From Candidatus Gastranaerophilales bacterium (GTDB lineage Bacteria; Cyanobacteriota; Vampirovibrionia; Gastranaerophilales; Gastranaerophilaceae), in contig CALVAO010000009.1 of NCBI GenBank assembly GCA_944325515.1, forward strand, positions 1 to 64,000: a stretch of DNA of 64,000 nt. The letters are read 5' to 3'. Positions 16,537 to 26,600 of the stretch are shown here, one piece after another; position 1 is the stretch's first letter, and each line of letters starts with the position of its first letter. The notes beneath the pieces were generated by a model. The model worked only from the letters and a program-made list of their open reading frames with translations. It made no database searches and was not told the DNA's origin. Both the position numbers and the translations under genes were made by a program.

Positions 16537-16568
16537 ATCAAATAAAACCTCTGAAAAAAATATTTGCC
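16537..16568 (-). promoter_or_regulatory. rGCAA-type promoter-like module (pentein gene)
   Basis: GGCAA (16564-16568, complement), 17 bases ending in CAGAGGT, then TTTATTTGAT (16537-16546), directly before ATG 16535 and ATG 16529. A transcript starting 6-7 bases past the second box would begin at or inside these codons. Confidence 0.55.
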
Positions 16569-16756
16569 ATAAAACCGAAAATTTATAAAGATTGTTTGAA
16601 TCAATGCTTTATTATCATCTGTCTTATATTTATATAGTTTGTTTAGTTTTCTGTGCGGTTATTTTTCTTTTATTTATATACAACATCTTTTATTGGTTTA
16701 AGAATAGCATATCATTAACCGTCAGTCCGGCTAATGTAATTTAGAGAGGAAAAAGA

Positions 16757-17299
16757 ATGACAACAGTGGAAGCAATTAAGAATAAATCCGATATCAAAAA
16801 GGTTGAACAGATTTTAATTAAACAGAGCAAAAGAAATTACTTATTGTTTATATTAGGAACAAACAGCGGATTAAGGATTTCTGATATTCTGGCATTAAAT
16901 GTCGGCAGTGTCAAAGATAAACAGTTTATTCAGATTGTAGAAAAGAAAACAGGAAAATTTAAAAAATTTCCTATAAATTCTAAACTAAAACCTGTTATTA
17001 GTGAGTTCACAAGAGGAAAAGACCTAGAAGAGCCTTTATTCAAAACCATATTTAACAACCGTATGGATAGGAGCACTGCCTACAGAATAATAAGAGAAGC
17101 TTGTAACAAAGCTAAAATCGAAGCCAATATAGGTACTCATACGCTCAGAAAAACTTTTGGATATCATCATTATCAAAAATTTAAAGATATTGTTATCCTG
17201 CAAAAGATATTCAATCATTCTGCACCGCAGGTCACATTACGTTATATTGGCATAGATCAAGAACAGATTGAAGAAAGCTACCATAATTTTATTTTATAA
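16757..17299 (+). CDS. Tyrosine recombinase, catalytic domain only
   Basis: The 180-residue protein contains the phage-integrase catalytic residues: Arg in NSGLRISD (near residue 40), His-x-x-Arg in HTLRKTFG (near 134), His in FNHS (near 154) and the nucleophile Tyr in TLRYIG (near 163). The N-terminal SAM-like arm/core-binding domain of XerC/XerD and phage integrases is absent, so the protein consists of the catalytic domain alone, as in the FimB/FimE size class. No attachment sites or invertible repeats were found nearby. It could perform local inversion or resolution. The ribosome site GAGAGGAAAAAG is good. Confidence 0.85.
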   Translation: MTTVEAIKNKSDIKKVEQILIKQSKRNYLLFILGTNSGLRISDILALNVGSVKDKQFIQIVEKKTGKFKKFPINSKLKPVISEFTRGKDLEEPLFKTIFNNRMDRSTAYRIIREACNKAKIEANIGTHTLRKTFGYHHYQKFKDIVILQKIFNHSAPQVTLRYIGIDQEQIEESYHNFIL

Positions 17300-17355
17300 A
17301 AGATATAAACATAATAGACAGCAAAAATAAAACAATGACGGCACTGCTTTGTACA

Positions 17356-17928
17356 TTAGATTTTATCTATTGTGCGGATAACTTTGCACGGAGAGCCATA
17401 GGCAATGCAATTCGGCGGAATGTCTTTTGTAACAATGCTTCCTGCCCCGACAATACTGTTATCACCTATTGTAACACCGCCCAAAACAGTTACACCGGCT
17501 CCAAGCCATACATTTTTGCCAAGAGTAATCGGTGCAGGATTAAGTGATGCACGGGTTTTAGGATTTATATCATGGTTTAAGGTCGCAAGAATAACATTGT
17601 GCCCGATTAGACATCCGTCACCTATTATTATCCCGCCTTGATCTTGAAATTTACAGCACATGTTTATAAATACATTCTTGCCGATTGTAATATTTTTACC
17701 GCAATCAGTGTAAAAAGGGGGAAATACACGGAAAGTTTTGTCTACCGGTTTGCCGGTAAGAGCGGAAAAAAGCTCTACCAATTCTTCGGGGGTATGGTAT
17801 TTATTATTGATTTCCATTGTAATTTTTAATGCTTCTTGACTCAGCTCGTGAAACATTCCATATACTTCGGAGTTAGAATCCACTCTTTTTTGAGTTTTCA
17901 TATATTCTAAAAAATCATTTATATTCAT
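17356..17928 (-). CDS. Sugar O-acetyltransferase (maltose/galactoside acetyltransferase family)
   Basis: The 190-residue protein is a LacA/Maa-type hexapeptide-repeat acetyltransferase. It has an N-terminal helical domain, then repeats beginning ITIGKNVFINMCC, the catalytic His in LATLNHDIN, and the closing GAGSIVTKDIPPNCIAYGSPCKVIR. It transfers acetyl from acetyl-CoA to a sugar hydroxyl in the cytoplasm. It is related to the gene at 8611-9231 but belongs to a different branch, since the N-terminal domain differs. It converges on the recombinase gene with a gap of 56 bases. The acceptor sugar is unknown. Confidence 0.87.
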   Translation of the reverse strand: MNINDFLEYMKTQKRVDSNSEVYGMFHELSQEALKITMEINNKYHTPEELVELFSALTGKPVDKTFRVFPPFYTDCGKNITIGKNVFINMCCKFQDQGGIIIGDGCLIGHNVILATLNHDINPKTRASLNPAPITLGKNVWLGAGVTVLGGVTIGDNSIVGAGSIVTKDIPPNCIAYGSPCKVIRTIDKI

Positions 17929-18089
17929 TTTTATATTATGACTTTATTTAATTGAAATAGCAAATACTTATATAACATAGCTAATAATGCTTGATAACTA
18001 TAAATAGAAATTATAATTTCAAAAATCCTTGATTAATGCATCCGTAAGTAACAGTTTTGGTGATATAATTTAAATATGGCGGAATTAAA

Positions 18090-18716
18090 ATGCTGGCAAA
18101 TTACATTACTTATTTAAATTTTATAGACGGAAAATTGAAAAAATTTTTTGAACGGCAAAAACCTTACATTTTTTGTAAAAAAGGCTGTGCCAGATGTTGT
18201 AAAAACGCACAATTTCCGTATTCATCCATAGAAACTGCTTATTTGTTATTCGGTTTTATGAAACTTGATAAATCTGTTCAAGAGAAAGTCGATACAAATG
18301 TGCAGCGAATTATTGAAGAAAAAAAGAATTTTACCGGAAAAAAATTCCGTTATGATTGCCCTTTTTTAATAGACAATGTGTGCTGTGTATATGATTACAG
18401 AGGTCTGGTTTGCAGAAGCTTCGGGCTTTTAACAAACGGTATTAACGGGAATGTTCAAGTTCCTTTTTGCTGTTATGAAGGATTAAATTATTCAAATGTA
18501 ATGGAAGATAACGGCAAAAAAATTTCTACAGAAAAATTTGAAAAACTCGGAGTTGAAGAAGAACCTGTTGCATTCAATATAAGTTATGAATTTTTAACAG
18601 ATCCGGACTTTGAAAGAGGGTTTAATTTTTCATTCGGGGAAAAGAAGCCTTTGATTGACTGGCTTACAATGCCGCAAAATGGAAATAATAATTCTGCGGA
18701 AGAAAGTGTTAGTTAG
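18090..18716 (+). CDS. YkgJ-type cysteine-cluster protein
   Basis: The 208-residue protein has the CxxxCxxCC pattern of the YkgJ/UPF0153 family in CKKGCARCC (near residue 29), followed by CPFL, VCCVYDYRGLVCRSFG and a late Cys pair. These cysteines are thought to bind zinc or an iron-sulfur cluster. The biological role of the family is unknown. It ends two bases from the end of the convergent efflux operon. No ribosome site stronger than GGCGGAA is visible. Confidence 0.8.
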   Translation: MLANYITYLNFIDGKLKKFFERQKPYIFCKKGCARCCKNAQFPYSSIETAYLLFGFMKLDKSVQEKVDTNVQRIIEEKKNFTGKKFRYDCPFLIDNVCCVYDYRGLVCRSFGLLTNGINGNVQVPFCCYEGLNYSNVMEDNGKKISTEKFEKLGVEEEPVAFNISYEFLTDPDFERGFNFSFGEKKPLIDWLTMPQNGNNNSAEESVS

Positions 18717-18718
18717 TC

Positions 18719-20305
18719 TTAAATCCTATCGCCGGGAATTTGTTTAAGTATTATTGTTCTATGTTTGGAGTTTGTTCTGTGCTTATTTTCAGTGTTAAAT
18801 AAAAATGCGACTGGAATTAAAAGAAAAGCAATAAATGCAAATATGGAAAAAACATCAACATATGACATTAAACGGGATTGCGACAGGAGCGATTTATACA
18901 GATAAGAATTTGTCTTAATACCTGCAAAGGTACTTGATGCATTAGCCATAAAAGTATGCGTAAGCGCCATAAACTTTTGCTGGAATACCAGATTAAAATT
19001 TGATAAATTTTTGACCAAAAATACTTGATGCATCTGGGCATGTCTTGCAACAAGAGTGGATGCAACAGATGCAATAATGGCTGTCATTGCACTCTTACAG
19101 AGATTATGCAGACTTGCTCCGTTAGTCAGCTCCTGTTTTGGAAGCGTACCCAGCACCATGGATGAAATCGGAATAAATGTCATTATAACCCCGACGCCCA
19201 TAAGTACTTGAGGAATTGCAATATAAATAAACGAAACCATTAAATTAAACTGGACAAAAAATAGGGTAGATATCCCCAAAAACAAAAATCCTATAGCAAT
19301 TAATATTCTGTTATCAAAGACTTTCATCAAAGGATTTATCGCAATCATCATAAAAACGCAGGAAAAAATTCTCGGAGCCAGCGCATATCCGCTCAATATT
19401 GCCGTATATCCCATCATATTCTGCAAAAATTGCGGAATAAGTACAATCGTTGAAAAAACAAGCATATTAACAGAAGCACTCAAAACAGTACCGACTAAGA
19501 AATTCCTGTCTTTGAATAATCTTAAGTTAATTAAAGGTTTTTTGCATTCAAGCTCCCACACAATAAAAAACGCAAGTGCACAGGCAGAAAATCCGGCAAG
19601 CCAGGAAATCCATGCGCAATCAAACCAGTTATACTGCTGTCCTTTGTCTAAAACTACCTGCATTGAAAGAAGCCATAACACAAGAGCAATCATGCCGGGG
19701 AAATCCGCATTTGCTCTATGCTTTTCCGAATCTTCAATATTGGCATGCACCATTGAAATAGAAAGAATTCCTACCGGAATATTTACAAGATAAATCCACT
19801 GCCAATCCGCATTGTCAACAATAAATCCTCCGAATGTCGGTCCTAAAATTGCAAAAACCATAACCGCCATTCCGTACAAACTCATTGCAATACTTCTTTT
19901 TTCTTTCGGAAACGACGCTAGCAGCACCGCCTGCGAAACCGGAGTCATTGGTCCGCCGCCTATTCCTTGAATAAGCCTGCCGAGCACCATCAAATTTAAG
20001 TTAGGTGCAACCGCACAAATTAAAGAGCCCAGTGTGAAAATTCCAATAAAGACTTTTAAAAAAAGCTTCCTGCCCATAACACTTTCTATCCATCCGGACA
20101 TAAGAATCAGACAGGCATTAGCAATCATATAAGAAGTAATAATCCAGTTAGCTTCATCAATAGTTGAGCCAAAGTAACCGGATATGTGCGGAATTGCAAC
20201 GTTTGTTGCTGAAGTTGCAAGGCAGGAAAAAGAGGTTGGCAGCAGTATTGAAAATGCAACCAGCCATAGCGGTGCAGGTTTTTGCTTGTATATAACCTTC
20301 GCCAT
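18719..20305 (-). CDS. emrB: DHA2 family multidrug MFS transporter (EmrB-like)
   Basis: The 528-residue protein is hydrophobic throughout with about 14 predicted membrane helices. It has the DHA2 motif C region (LGPTFGGFIVD, near residue 155) and motif A-like LGRLIQGIGGGP (near 108). EmrB-type pumps export hydrophobic drugs with the proton gradient, through a periplasmic adaptor and an outer-membrane channel. The adaptor EmrA is encoded immediately upstream with a one-base stop/start overlap. A TolC-type channel gene is not in the window. Confidence 0.92.
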   Translation of the reverse strand: MAKVIYKQKPAPLWLVAFSILLPTSFSCLATSATNVAIPHISGYFGSTIDEANWIITSYMIANACLILMSGWIESVMGRKLFLKVFIGIFTLGSLICAVAPNLNLMVLGRLIQGIGGGPMTPVSQAVLLASFPKEKRSIAMSLYGMAVMVFAILGPTFGGFIVDNADWQWIYLVNIPVGILSISMVHANIEDSEKHRANADFPGMIALVLWLLSMQVVLDKGQQYNWFDCAWISWLAGFSACALAFFIVWELECKKPLINLRLFKDRNFLVGTVLSASVNMLVFSTIVLIPQFLQNMMGYTAILSGYALAPRIFSCVFMMIAINPLMKVFDNRILIAIGFLFLGISTLFFVQFNLMVSFIYIAIPQVLMGVGVIMTFIPISSMVLGTLPKQELTNGASLHNLCKSAMTAIIASVASTLVARHAQMHQVFLVKNLSNFNLVFQQKFMALTHTFMANASSTFAGIKTNSYLYKSLLSQSRLMSYVDVFSIFAFIAFLLIPVAFLFNTENKHRTNSKHRTIILKQIPGDRI

Positions 20306-21306
20306 TACTTGACTTTAACCTCCGGAACAACTGACATACCGGGAACAATATTGTATTTAGAAACATCTTCCGTAAATACAATTTTTACAGGAACTCTCTG
20401 TACAATTTTTACATAACTTCCCACTGCATTCTCCGGCGGGAAAAGGCTCGCTCTTGCTCCGGTAGAACGTTGTATGCTGTCGACTTCTCCTTTAAATTTC
20501 TTACCGCCATATGTATCAATCTTAATTTTTACAGGCTGTCCTTTCTTCATGTTTGCAAGCTGTGTTTCTTTAAAATTTGCAACAATCCACATTTTCTCCG
20601 GCACAATTGCAAACATTGGCTGTGCAACTTGAACATAATTTCCCTGCTCAACAGTACGATTAGTAATTCTTCCGTCTGCTGATGCATAAATTTTTGTATA
20701 AGACAGGTTTAATTCTTCCTGTTCAACTTCAGCCTCCAAACGCTTTATGGATGCCGTAATTTCGTCATATCTCGCTTTTGCGGACTTATTATCTGACTGT
20801 GCAGCTGTTAGTTTATTCAAGCTTGCATCATAGTCCTGTTTTGAGGATATTCCTTTTTCATACATTTTGGAATACCTGTTATAATCAGCTTCTGCAAACT
20901 CCAAATCTGATAAACTTTTTGTAACTTGATTTTCAGTATTTACAAGAGAGGCTCTTGCTTCATCAAGTTTAGCCCTTGTTTCTTTTAATTTTGCTTCATA
21001 GTCTTTAGGATCAATTTCTAAGAGAAAATCACCCTTTTTAACTTCCTGGTTATCTTCTATATTCAAATGAAGGACAGGACCGGAAACCCGCGGTGCAACG
21101 GTTATCACATGACCTTCAATAAAAGCATCATCAGTAGATTTGTAATAAACTGTGTGTATTGAATAAAAAATTCCGCAAATCAAAAATATAACGGCTGTAA
21201 CAGAAGGCACAATTACCCGCTTTTTCATATATTCCGGACGTGTATCTTCAATTTCTTCAACTTCTTTTTCATCATCTATTATATTATCGGCATCTTTATC
21301 TTCCAC
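20305..21306 (-). CDS. emrA: HlyD family membrane-fusion protein (EmrA-like)
   Basis: The 333-residue protein has an acidic cytoplasmic N terminus, one membrane helix (about residues 31-49) and the membrane-fusion architecture: a lipoyl-like half (GPVLHLNIEDNQEVKKGDFLLEID), a long helical hairpin (residues 105-195), the second lipoyl half and a beta-barrel (QPVKIKIDTYGGKKFKGEV). It links EmrB to an outer-membrane channel. It lies between the MarR regulator and emrB in one operon and overlaps emrB by one base. Confidence 0.92.
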   Translation of the reverse strand: MEDKDADNIIDDEKEVEEIEDTRPEYMKKRVIVPSVTAVIFLICGIFYSIHTVYYKSTDDAFIEGHVITVAPRVSGPVLHLNIEDNQEVKKGDFLLEIDPKDYEAKLKETRAKLDEARASLVNTENQVTKSLSDLEFAEADYNRYSKMYEKGISSKQDYDASLNKLTAAQSDNKSAKARYDEITASIKRLEAEVEQEELNLSYTKIYASADGRITNRTVEQGNYVQVAQPMFAIVPEKMWIVANFKETQLANMKKGQPVKIKIDTYGGKKFKGEVDSIQRSTGARASLFPPENAVGSYVKIVQRVPVKIVFTEDVSKYNIVPGMSVVPEVKVK

Positions 21307-21318
21307 GAATATTCTCCT

Positions 21319-21777
21319 TTATATTTGCAATTTAACTTTACCTCTTATATTCTTATTCATTTTTTCAAGCGTATGAAATGTTGCTGAAAGTTCTTCTTCC
21401 GTTATGCCGGCAGTTATAAGTTTTCTTAATTCAACATCCGTAGGGAATATTTCATCTCTTGCCTTTTTTCCTTTGTCAGTTACGACAAGTTTATAAATTT
21501 TTCTGCCGTTTGAGTCCGGAATCTTTTCAATAAACCCGTTTTTATGCAATATTTCAATAATTCTTGAAATATTAGCCCTGTCTTTAAGCGTAATTTCTGC
21601 GAGCTGTCTTTGATACATTATTTCATCATTTTCAAGAAGAAGATTTAGTATCACATACTGATCCGGTGTAAGAACAAACTTTCTTTCCGTAAAAGTCTGT
21701 GATGACAATCCTCTTATAAAAGTACCTGTTATAAAAACCAGTGCACCTATTCTACCCTTTAAATATTCTCTATACAT
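21319..21777 (-). CDS. MarR family transcriptional regulator
   Basis: The 152-residue protein has the MarR winged helix: ltpdQYVILNLLLEND, RQLAEITLKDRANISRIIEIL (recognition helix), and GFIEKIPDSNGRKIYKLVVTDKG (wing). As first gene of the operon with emrA and emrB it is probably their drug-responsive repressor, like EmrR. A perfect 13-base inverted repeat overlaps the promoter region upstream, which supports autoregulation. The gap to emrA is 12 bases. Confidence 0.9.
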   Translation of the reverse strand: MYREYLKGRIGALVFITGTFIRGLSSQTFTERKFVLTPDQYVILNLLLENDEIMYQRQLAEITLKDRANISRIIEILHKNGFIEKIPDSNGRKIYKLVVTDKGKKARDEIFPTDVELRKLITAGITEEELSATFHTLEKMNKNIRGKVKLQI

Positions 21778-21795
21778 TTCAACCTAAAAATTTAT

Positions 21796-21833
21796 AAATA
21801 TTCTTGTGATGTAATTATAGCACAAGAATATTT
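21796..21833 (-). promoter_or_regulatory. Palindromic operator of the efflux operon
   Basis: AAATATTCTTGTG (21796-21808) and CACAAGAATATTT (21821-21833) are perfect inverted repeats with a 12-base spacer. The spacer contains a minus-strand -10 box TATAAT (21814-21819). A MarR dimer bound here would block the promoter. No strong -35 box is visible. Confidence 0.75.
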
Positions 21834-21913
21834 ATTGAGTATAGCAGAAATTGATTTAACTATATACATCTTTATATTTACCTATTCTATGGTATTATAT
21901 TTTAGAGGTGTGT

Positions 21914-22705
21914 ATGCAGATAAATCGTAATTATGAAATTTTGCTTGAAATGTTAGAGCATTATAAAAATTTGAAAGAAGTGGATGCAATAGGCTTAGCA
22001 GGCTCATCTACAGCTAAAACCTCCGATAATAAATCTGATTATGATATTTATATCTATGGAAAAAAAGAACCACCGGTAAATGAAAGACGTAAAATTGCAA
22101 AAAAATATTCAGATAGTCCGGAGATTGACAACCATTATTTTGAAACAGGGGATACTTTTATATTGAAAGAAACCGGAAAACCTGTAGATATAATGTATCG
22201 CTGTCCGGATTTTATCGAAGGAAATATTAAGCGTGTATGGGATGAACATAATGCGTCTTTAGGCTATACAACCTGCTTTGTGGATAATATCAAAAAAACA
22301 GAAATTTTGTATGATAAAAACGGCTGGCTGAAGCGTTTGAAAGAGCATGTTAGTACGCCTTATCCGGAAAAACTTGCGGAAAATATCATAAAGAAAAATT
22401 TTACATACTTGAAAGATGCAATGTTTTCCTTCCGTGATCAAATTGCATCTGCTGTTGAAAGAAATGATTTTGTGAGCATAAATCACAGATGTGCGGCTTT
22501 TCTTGCAAGCTATTTTGACGTAATCTTTGCTAAAAACAGAATTTTGAACCCCGGAGAAAAAAAGCTTATCCCCTTTGCTTTAAAAAATTGTAAAATCTTA
22601 CCGGATGGTTTTGAAAATGATGTAAAGATTCTTTCAGTCGGGGAAGTCCAAAAACGTCTGCCGACAGCAGACAAGATGGTCGAAAACTTAAGAAAAATAT
22701 TATAG
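21914..22705 (+). CDS. Nucleotidyltransferase-fold protein (DUF4037-like)
   Basis: The protein starts with a minimal nucleotidyltransferase motif, GLAGSSTAKTSDNKSDYDIY (near residues 24-43), with the G-S-S and D-x-D metal-binding residues and a third acidic residue in PVDIMY. The C-terminal two thirds are helical and resemble the DUF4037 substrate domain of kanamycin/lincosamide nucleotidyltransferase-like proteins. A small-molecule nucleotidylating role is plausible; the substrate is unknown. ATG 21914 is chosen because AGAGG lies five bases upstream; an in-frame GTG at 21908 overlaps that site. Confidence 0.75.
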   Translation: MQINRNYEILLEMLEHYKNLKEVDAIGLAGSSTAKTSDNKSDYDIYIYGKKEPPVNERRKIAKKYSDSPEIDNHYFETGDTFILKETGKPVDIMYRCPDFIEGNIKRVWDEHNASLGYTTCFVDNIKKTEILYDKNGWLKRLKEHVSTPYPEKLAENIIKKNFTYLKDAMFSFRDQIASAVERNDFVSINHRCAAFLASYFDVIFAKNRILNPGEKKLIPFALKNCKILPDGFENDVKILSVGEVQKRLPTADKMVENLRKIL

Positions 22706-22797
22706 TGTTACTAATTGTAAAATTTTCGATTAGCCTTGGCAATAAAATCTTTTCTTTTGTTTTAAATTGTGTATAATAGAACAAAGGAAAAGATTTT

Positions 22798-23640
22798 ATG
22801 ATGCAAAGTATATCAACTTCACAAAATATATCAAAACCAACAACATTATGTGATGAGATAGAACGTTATTTGCAAAGAGTTTTTGAAAAAGAGATGAGCG
22901 CAGAAGGTTCTATACTTGTAAGCTACTCTCCTTTTGTAATTAAAAAGATTGCGGCTTATTTATCCGGCAGAATTAAAATGCCGGCATCAATTGGAATTGC
23001 GGGTGAAACTGCAAGCGGCAAATCTACTATTACAATGGATTTAATAGACACAATTGAATCTTTTGCATCAGAATTTAATATTCCGGATGTAATAACCCGT
23101 GTAAATACCGATGATTATTATTATGACCGTTCAGATATGGTCAAGGCTGCAGGCAGTTTCTCAGAATTTGCTAAAAACTATGACCTTGATGTTCCGCAGG
23201 CTCTGGAATTGGAATTAATGCATAAACATATAAAAGAATTGCTTGCCGGAAAAGAAACATATCTTCCAAAATACGACATGAGCGGAACTGCAAAACGTTT
23301 TGATAATTATACTCTGGCTAAACCTTCTAAAATTATTATTTCGGAAGGTTTATTTACGCTCACTGAAAAAGTAAAAGATGCATTTGATTTTAAAATTTAT
23401 GTTGATATTGATGAAAAAATAAAAAAAGAAAGATTTTATGTTAGAGCAAAAGAACGGGATTTAGGCGATTCTGCAGATATTATTTACCAAAATGCCAATG
23501 AGAAGGCAAAAGTTCATATACGTCCTTGTAAAAAGCAGGCAGACATTGTTTTATCCGGTTCTGCAGACAGAATTAAGTACAAAAACTTTCTTAATAGAAT
23601 TATTGAAGTTATTCATGAACTTTATTTTTCAGAAGATTAG
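22798..23640 (+). CDS. Uridine kinase-like P-loop kinase
   Basis: The 280-residue protein has an unusual 65-residue N-terminal extension before the Walker A motif GETASGKST. The NTDDYYYDR stretch, the DVPQALELELM block, SEGLFTL and VDIDEKIKKERFYVRAKERD match the uridine kinase/phosphoribulokinase family. It probably phosphorylates uridine/cytidine or a related metabolite with ATP. A TATAAT -10 lies just upstream and AAAGGAAAAG provides the ribosome site. GGCAA at -35-like distance upstream partly resembles the rGCAA module but is not convincing here. Confidence 0.78.
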   Translation: MMQSISTSQNISKPTTLCDEIERYLQRVFEKEMSAEGSILVSYSPFVIKKIAAYLSGRIKMPASIGIAGETASGKSTITMDLIDTIESFASEFNIPDVITRVNTDDYYYDRSDMVKAAGSFSEFAKNYDLDVPQALELELMHKHIKELLAGKETYLPKYDMSGTAKRFDNYTLAKPSKIIISEGLFTLTEKVKDAFDFKIYVDIDEKIKKERFYVRAKERDLGDSADIIYQNANEKAKVHIRPCKKQADIVLSGSADRIKYKNFLNRIIEVIHELYFSED

Positions 23641-23655
23641 TATTTTATTAAAAAA

Positions 23656-26600
23656 TTACTCTTGCGGATTTCCGGAATATTTATTGATAGTTTCTTTTAT
23701 GTAATAGAAAAAGTTTGATAGAAGCTCAAAAATTTCGTTGAAGTCCATATTTTGATAATTAATTAGTAATATAGATTTACCGTCCGTGCAGCTTTTTGGA
23801 GCAACAGTAAATCGTATTTTCTTCATTATATTTTTATCAAGCCCCTGTTTGATGATATTCCATTCATAAGGTGTGAACGGTGAATATATTCTTATATCGT
23901 TTCCTGCTTCTCTTATGATTGATATTCCGCATTCTGTTGCAATAAGCCTTAGTTTAATAAGTTTTATAAGGTTTTCCACTTCATCAGGTATTCTAGAAAA
24001 TCTGTCTTTCCACTCGGAAACGATATAGTTAAGTTCAACCTCATTTTTAACATCAGAAAGCCTTTTGTATTCTATCATTTTCTGCTCTTCCGAGCCTACC
24101 CACTCATCAGGAATATAAGCAGTTACATTTATATCTACAATAGCGGGTTTATTTAATTTTACGGCTTCACCCTTTAGTTCATTAACAGTTTCTTCCAGAA
24201 GCTGACAATATGTATCAAAACCCACATTTACCATATGTCCGTGCTGTTTGGTGCCTAAAATATTTCCTACGCCTCTGATTTCAACATCACGCATTGCAAT
24301 TCTATACCCGCTTCCAAGAGTGGTGAATTCTTTTATTGCCTTAAGCCTTTCTGTTGCTTCTTGAGAGAGTTCTTTGTTCTTTTTATATAAACAGTAGCAG
24401 TAAGCCTGTTTTTCGCTTCTTCCGACTCTGCCTCTCAGCTGGTAAAGCTGTGCAAGACCGAGTTTATCAGCTTCGTGGATAATGATGGTGTTAGCATTTG
24501 GTATATCCAGCCCGTTTTCTATAATTGTTGTGCATAATAAAATATCGCTTTCGTGGTTATCAAACCCTATTATTACATCTTCCAGCTGTTTTTCGCTTAA
24601 CTGTCCGTGCCCGACTGCAATTCGGGCGTTCGGTACAAGCTTTTGCAGTTCAAGCTTGAATTCCTCTATTGTTTCGACCCTGTTGTATAAATAGAATACC
24701 TGCCCGTCCCTGTCCAGCTCATTTATTATCGCATTTTTGACTATCTGCTCATTGTATTCCCCGACATATGTTTTAATAGGAAGTCTGTTCTGCGGAGGTG
24801 TGTTGATGACAGAAATATCTTTGATTCCGGAAAGCGACATATAAAGGGTTCTCGGAATAGGAGTTGCTGACATTGATATTATATCAATATTTTCGCGGAA
24901 TTCTTTCAATTTCTCCTTGTGCCTTACTCCGAAACGATGCTCTTCATCAATTACTAAAAGTCCGAGATCTTTAAATAAAACATTATCCTGTAAAAGGCTG
25001 TGGGTTGCGATTACGACATCGCACTTGCCTGTTGCAAGATTTTTTAAAGTTTCTTTTCTTTCTTTTGCGCTTCTGAAACGGCAGAGAAGTTCTACATTAA
25101 TCCCGAACGGCTTAAACCTCTCTGAAATGGTCTGATAGTGCTGAAGAGCAAGCACTGTTGTCGGAACAATTACGGCTACCTGTTTTAAAGACGTTACAGC
25201 CTTAAACATTGCGCGCATTGCAACTTCTGTTTTGCCGAAACCGACATCTCCGCATACAAGCCTGTCCATAGGATTGGCGCTTTCCATATCTGCTTTAATC
25301 TGGTTAATGGCTTTTAATTGATCCGGAGTTTCTATGTACTCAAAAGTATCTTCCATTTCAAGCTGTAAAGGAGAATCCGGCGCGAATTGTATGCCTTCTT
25401 TCATTTTTCTTCGGGCGTAAAGTCTGAGTAAATCATAGGCAATGGTTTCAACTTCTTTTTTTACTCTTGTTTTAGTATTTTCCCAGTCGCTTCCGCCCAT
25501 TCTGGAAAGCTTTGGTTTAATTTGTCCGGATCCGCGGTAACGGCAGAGCATATTTATTTGTTCGGCAGGAATGTGCAGTTTATCTTTATTTGCGTACTCA
25601 ATGGTCAAATAATCTTTTAACTGTCCGTCAAACTCTTGTTTTGTTAATCCCTGATATATTCCGACCCCGTGTATAGAATGAACGACATATTCGCCGGCTT
25701 TTATGTCATTAATATTTTCGATATATTCGGCTTTTTCTTTGTAATGTCTTTTTCTGTTCGCCGGAATCTCTTTCTGTCTTTTGTTAAAGAGTTCTCTATC
25801 CGTTAATAAAAGTATTTTTCCGTCCGGAATTTCTGTTCCCTGGCAGGTTACATTTCTTATATATTTAATTTCAAAAAGCCCGTATTCCGTTAAAACTTCT
25901 TTTACCCGTTCTTGAAAATCCGTAGCTATAGTTATCTGCCAGCCTTTATGCTCATCTAAAAAGAGTGCTGTTTTATCCATATCAGCATCAAAAATCTGAA
26001 CATTTCTGGAGTCAATATCAATAACTTCGTTGTTTTCATCAGAAAGAAAATTGTTTAAGCTTATTTTTTGCATACCCGCCGTTTTTTGAATTATTTCAGC
26101 ATGCGTAAAGTGGTTGATTTCTTTTAGCGGATATATGTGACCGGTCTTGAGTGCTTCATTATATGAATTTATAAAATTATCATCTATCTGCTGAAATTTG
26201 GAAGAAACTTCCGCGTACTCGTCAATAACAATAATATATTCGCAAAAATAATCAAGAATACTTGCAAAATCACTTTCAAAATAAGATTGGTAAACATTTA
26301 TACCCTCAAAATATCCTTCATTATGAACCTGCTCTTTTAGTTCGGACGGGAATTCAGAAGGCGGGTTATCTCCAAGCACAAATTTATACAGAGGTTTTAT
26401 GTTTATTTCTTTAATTTTATCTATAGACTTTTGGGTTTCATTATCAAAAAATCTTATATCTACGATTTCATCACCCCAAAATTCTATTCTGACAGGGTTT
26501 TCATCCAGAGAATATATATCTGAAATATCGCCTCTTATGCTGAATTCTCCAATATCAGAAACCATTGTAGAACGTTTGTAGCCAAGTTTTATCAAACGTT

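Noticed and set aside
22733..22774. rGCAA module upstream of the uridine kinase-like gene
   Set aside because: GGCAA and TTTTAA have the right spacing, but a better TATAAT lies further downstream and the protein lacks the N-terminal signature.
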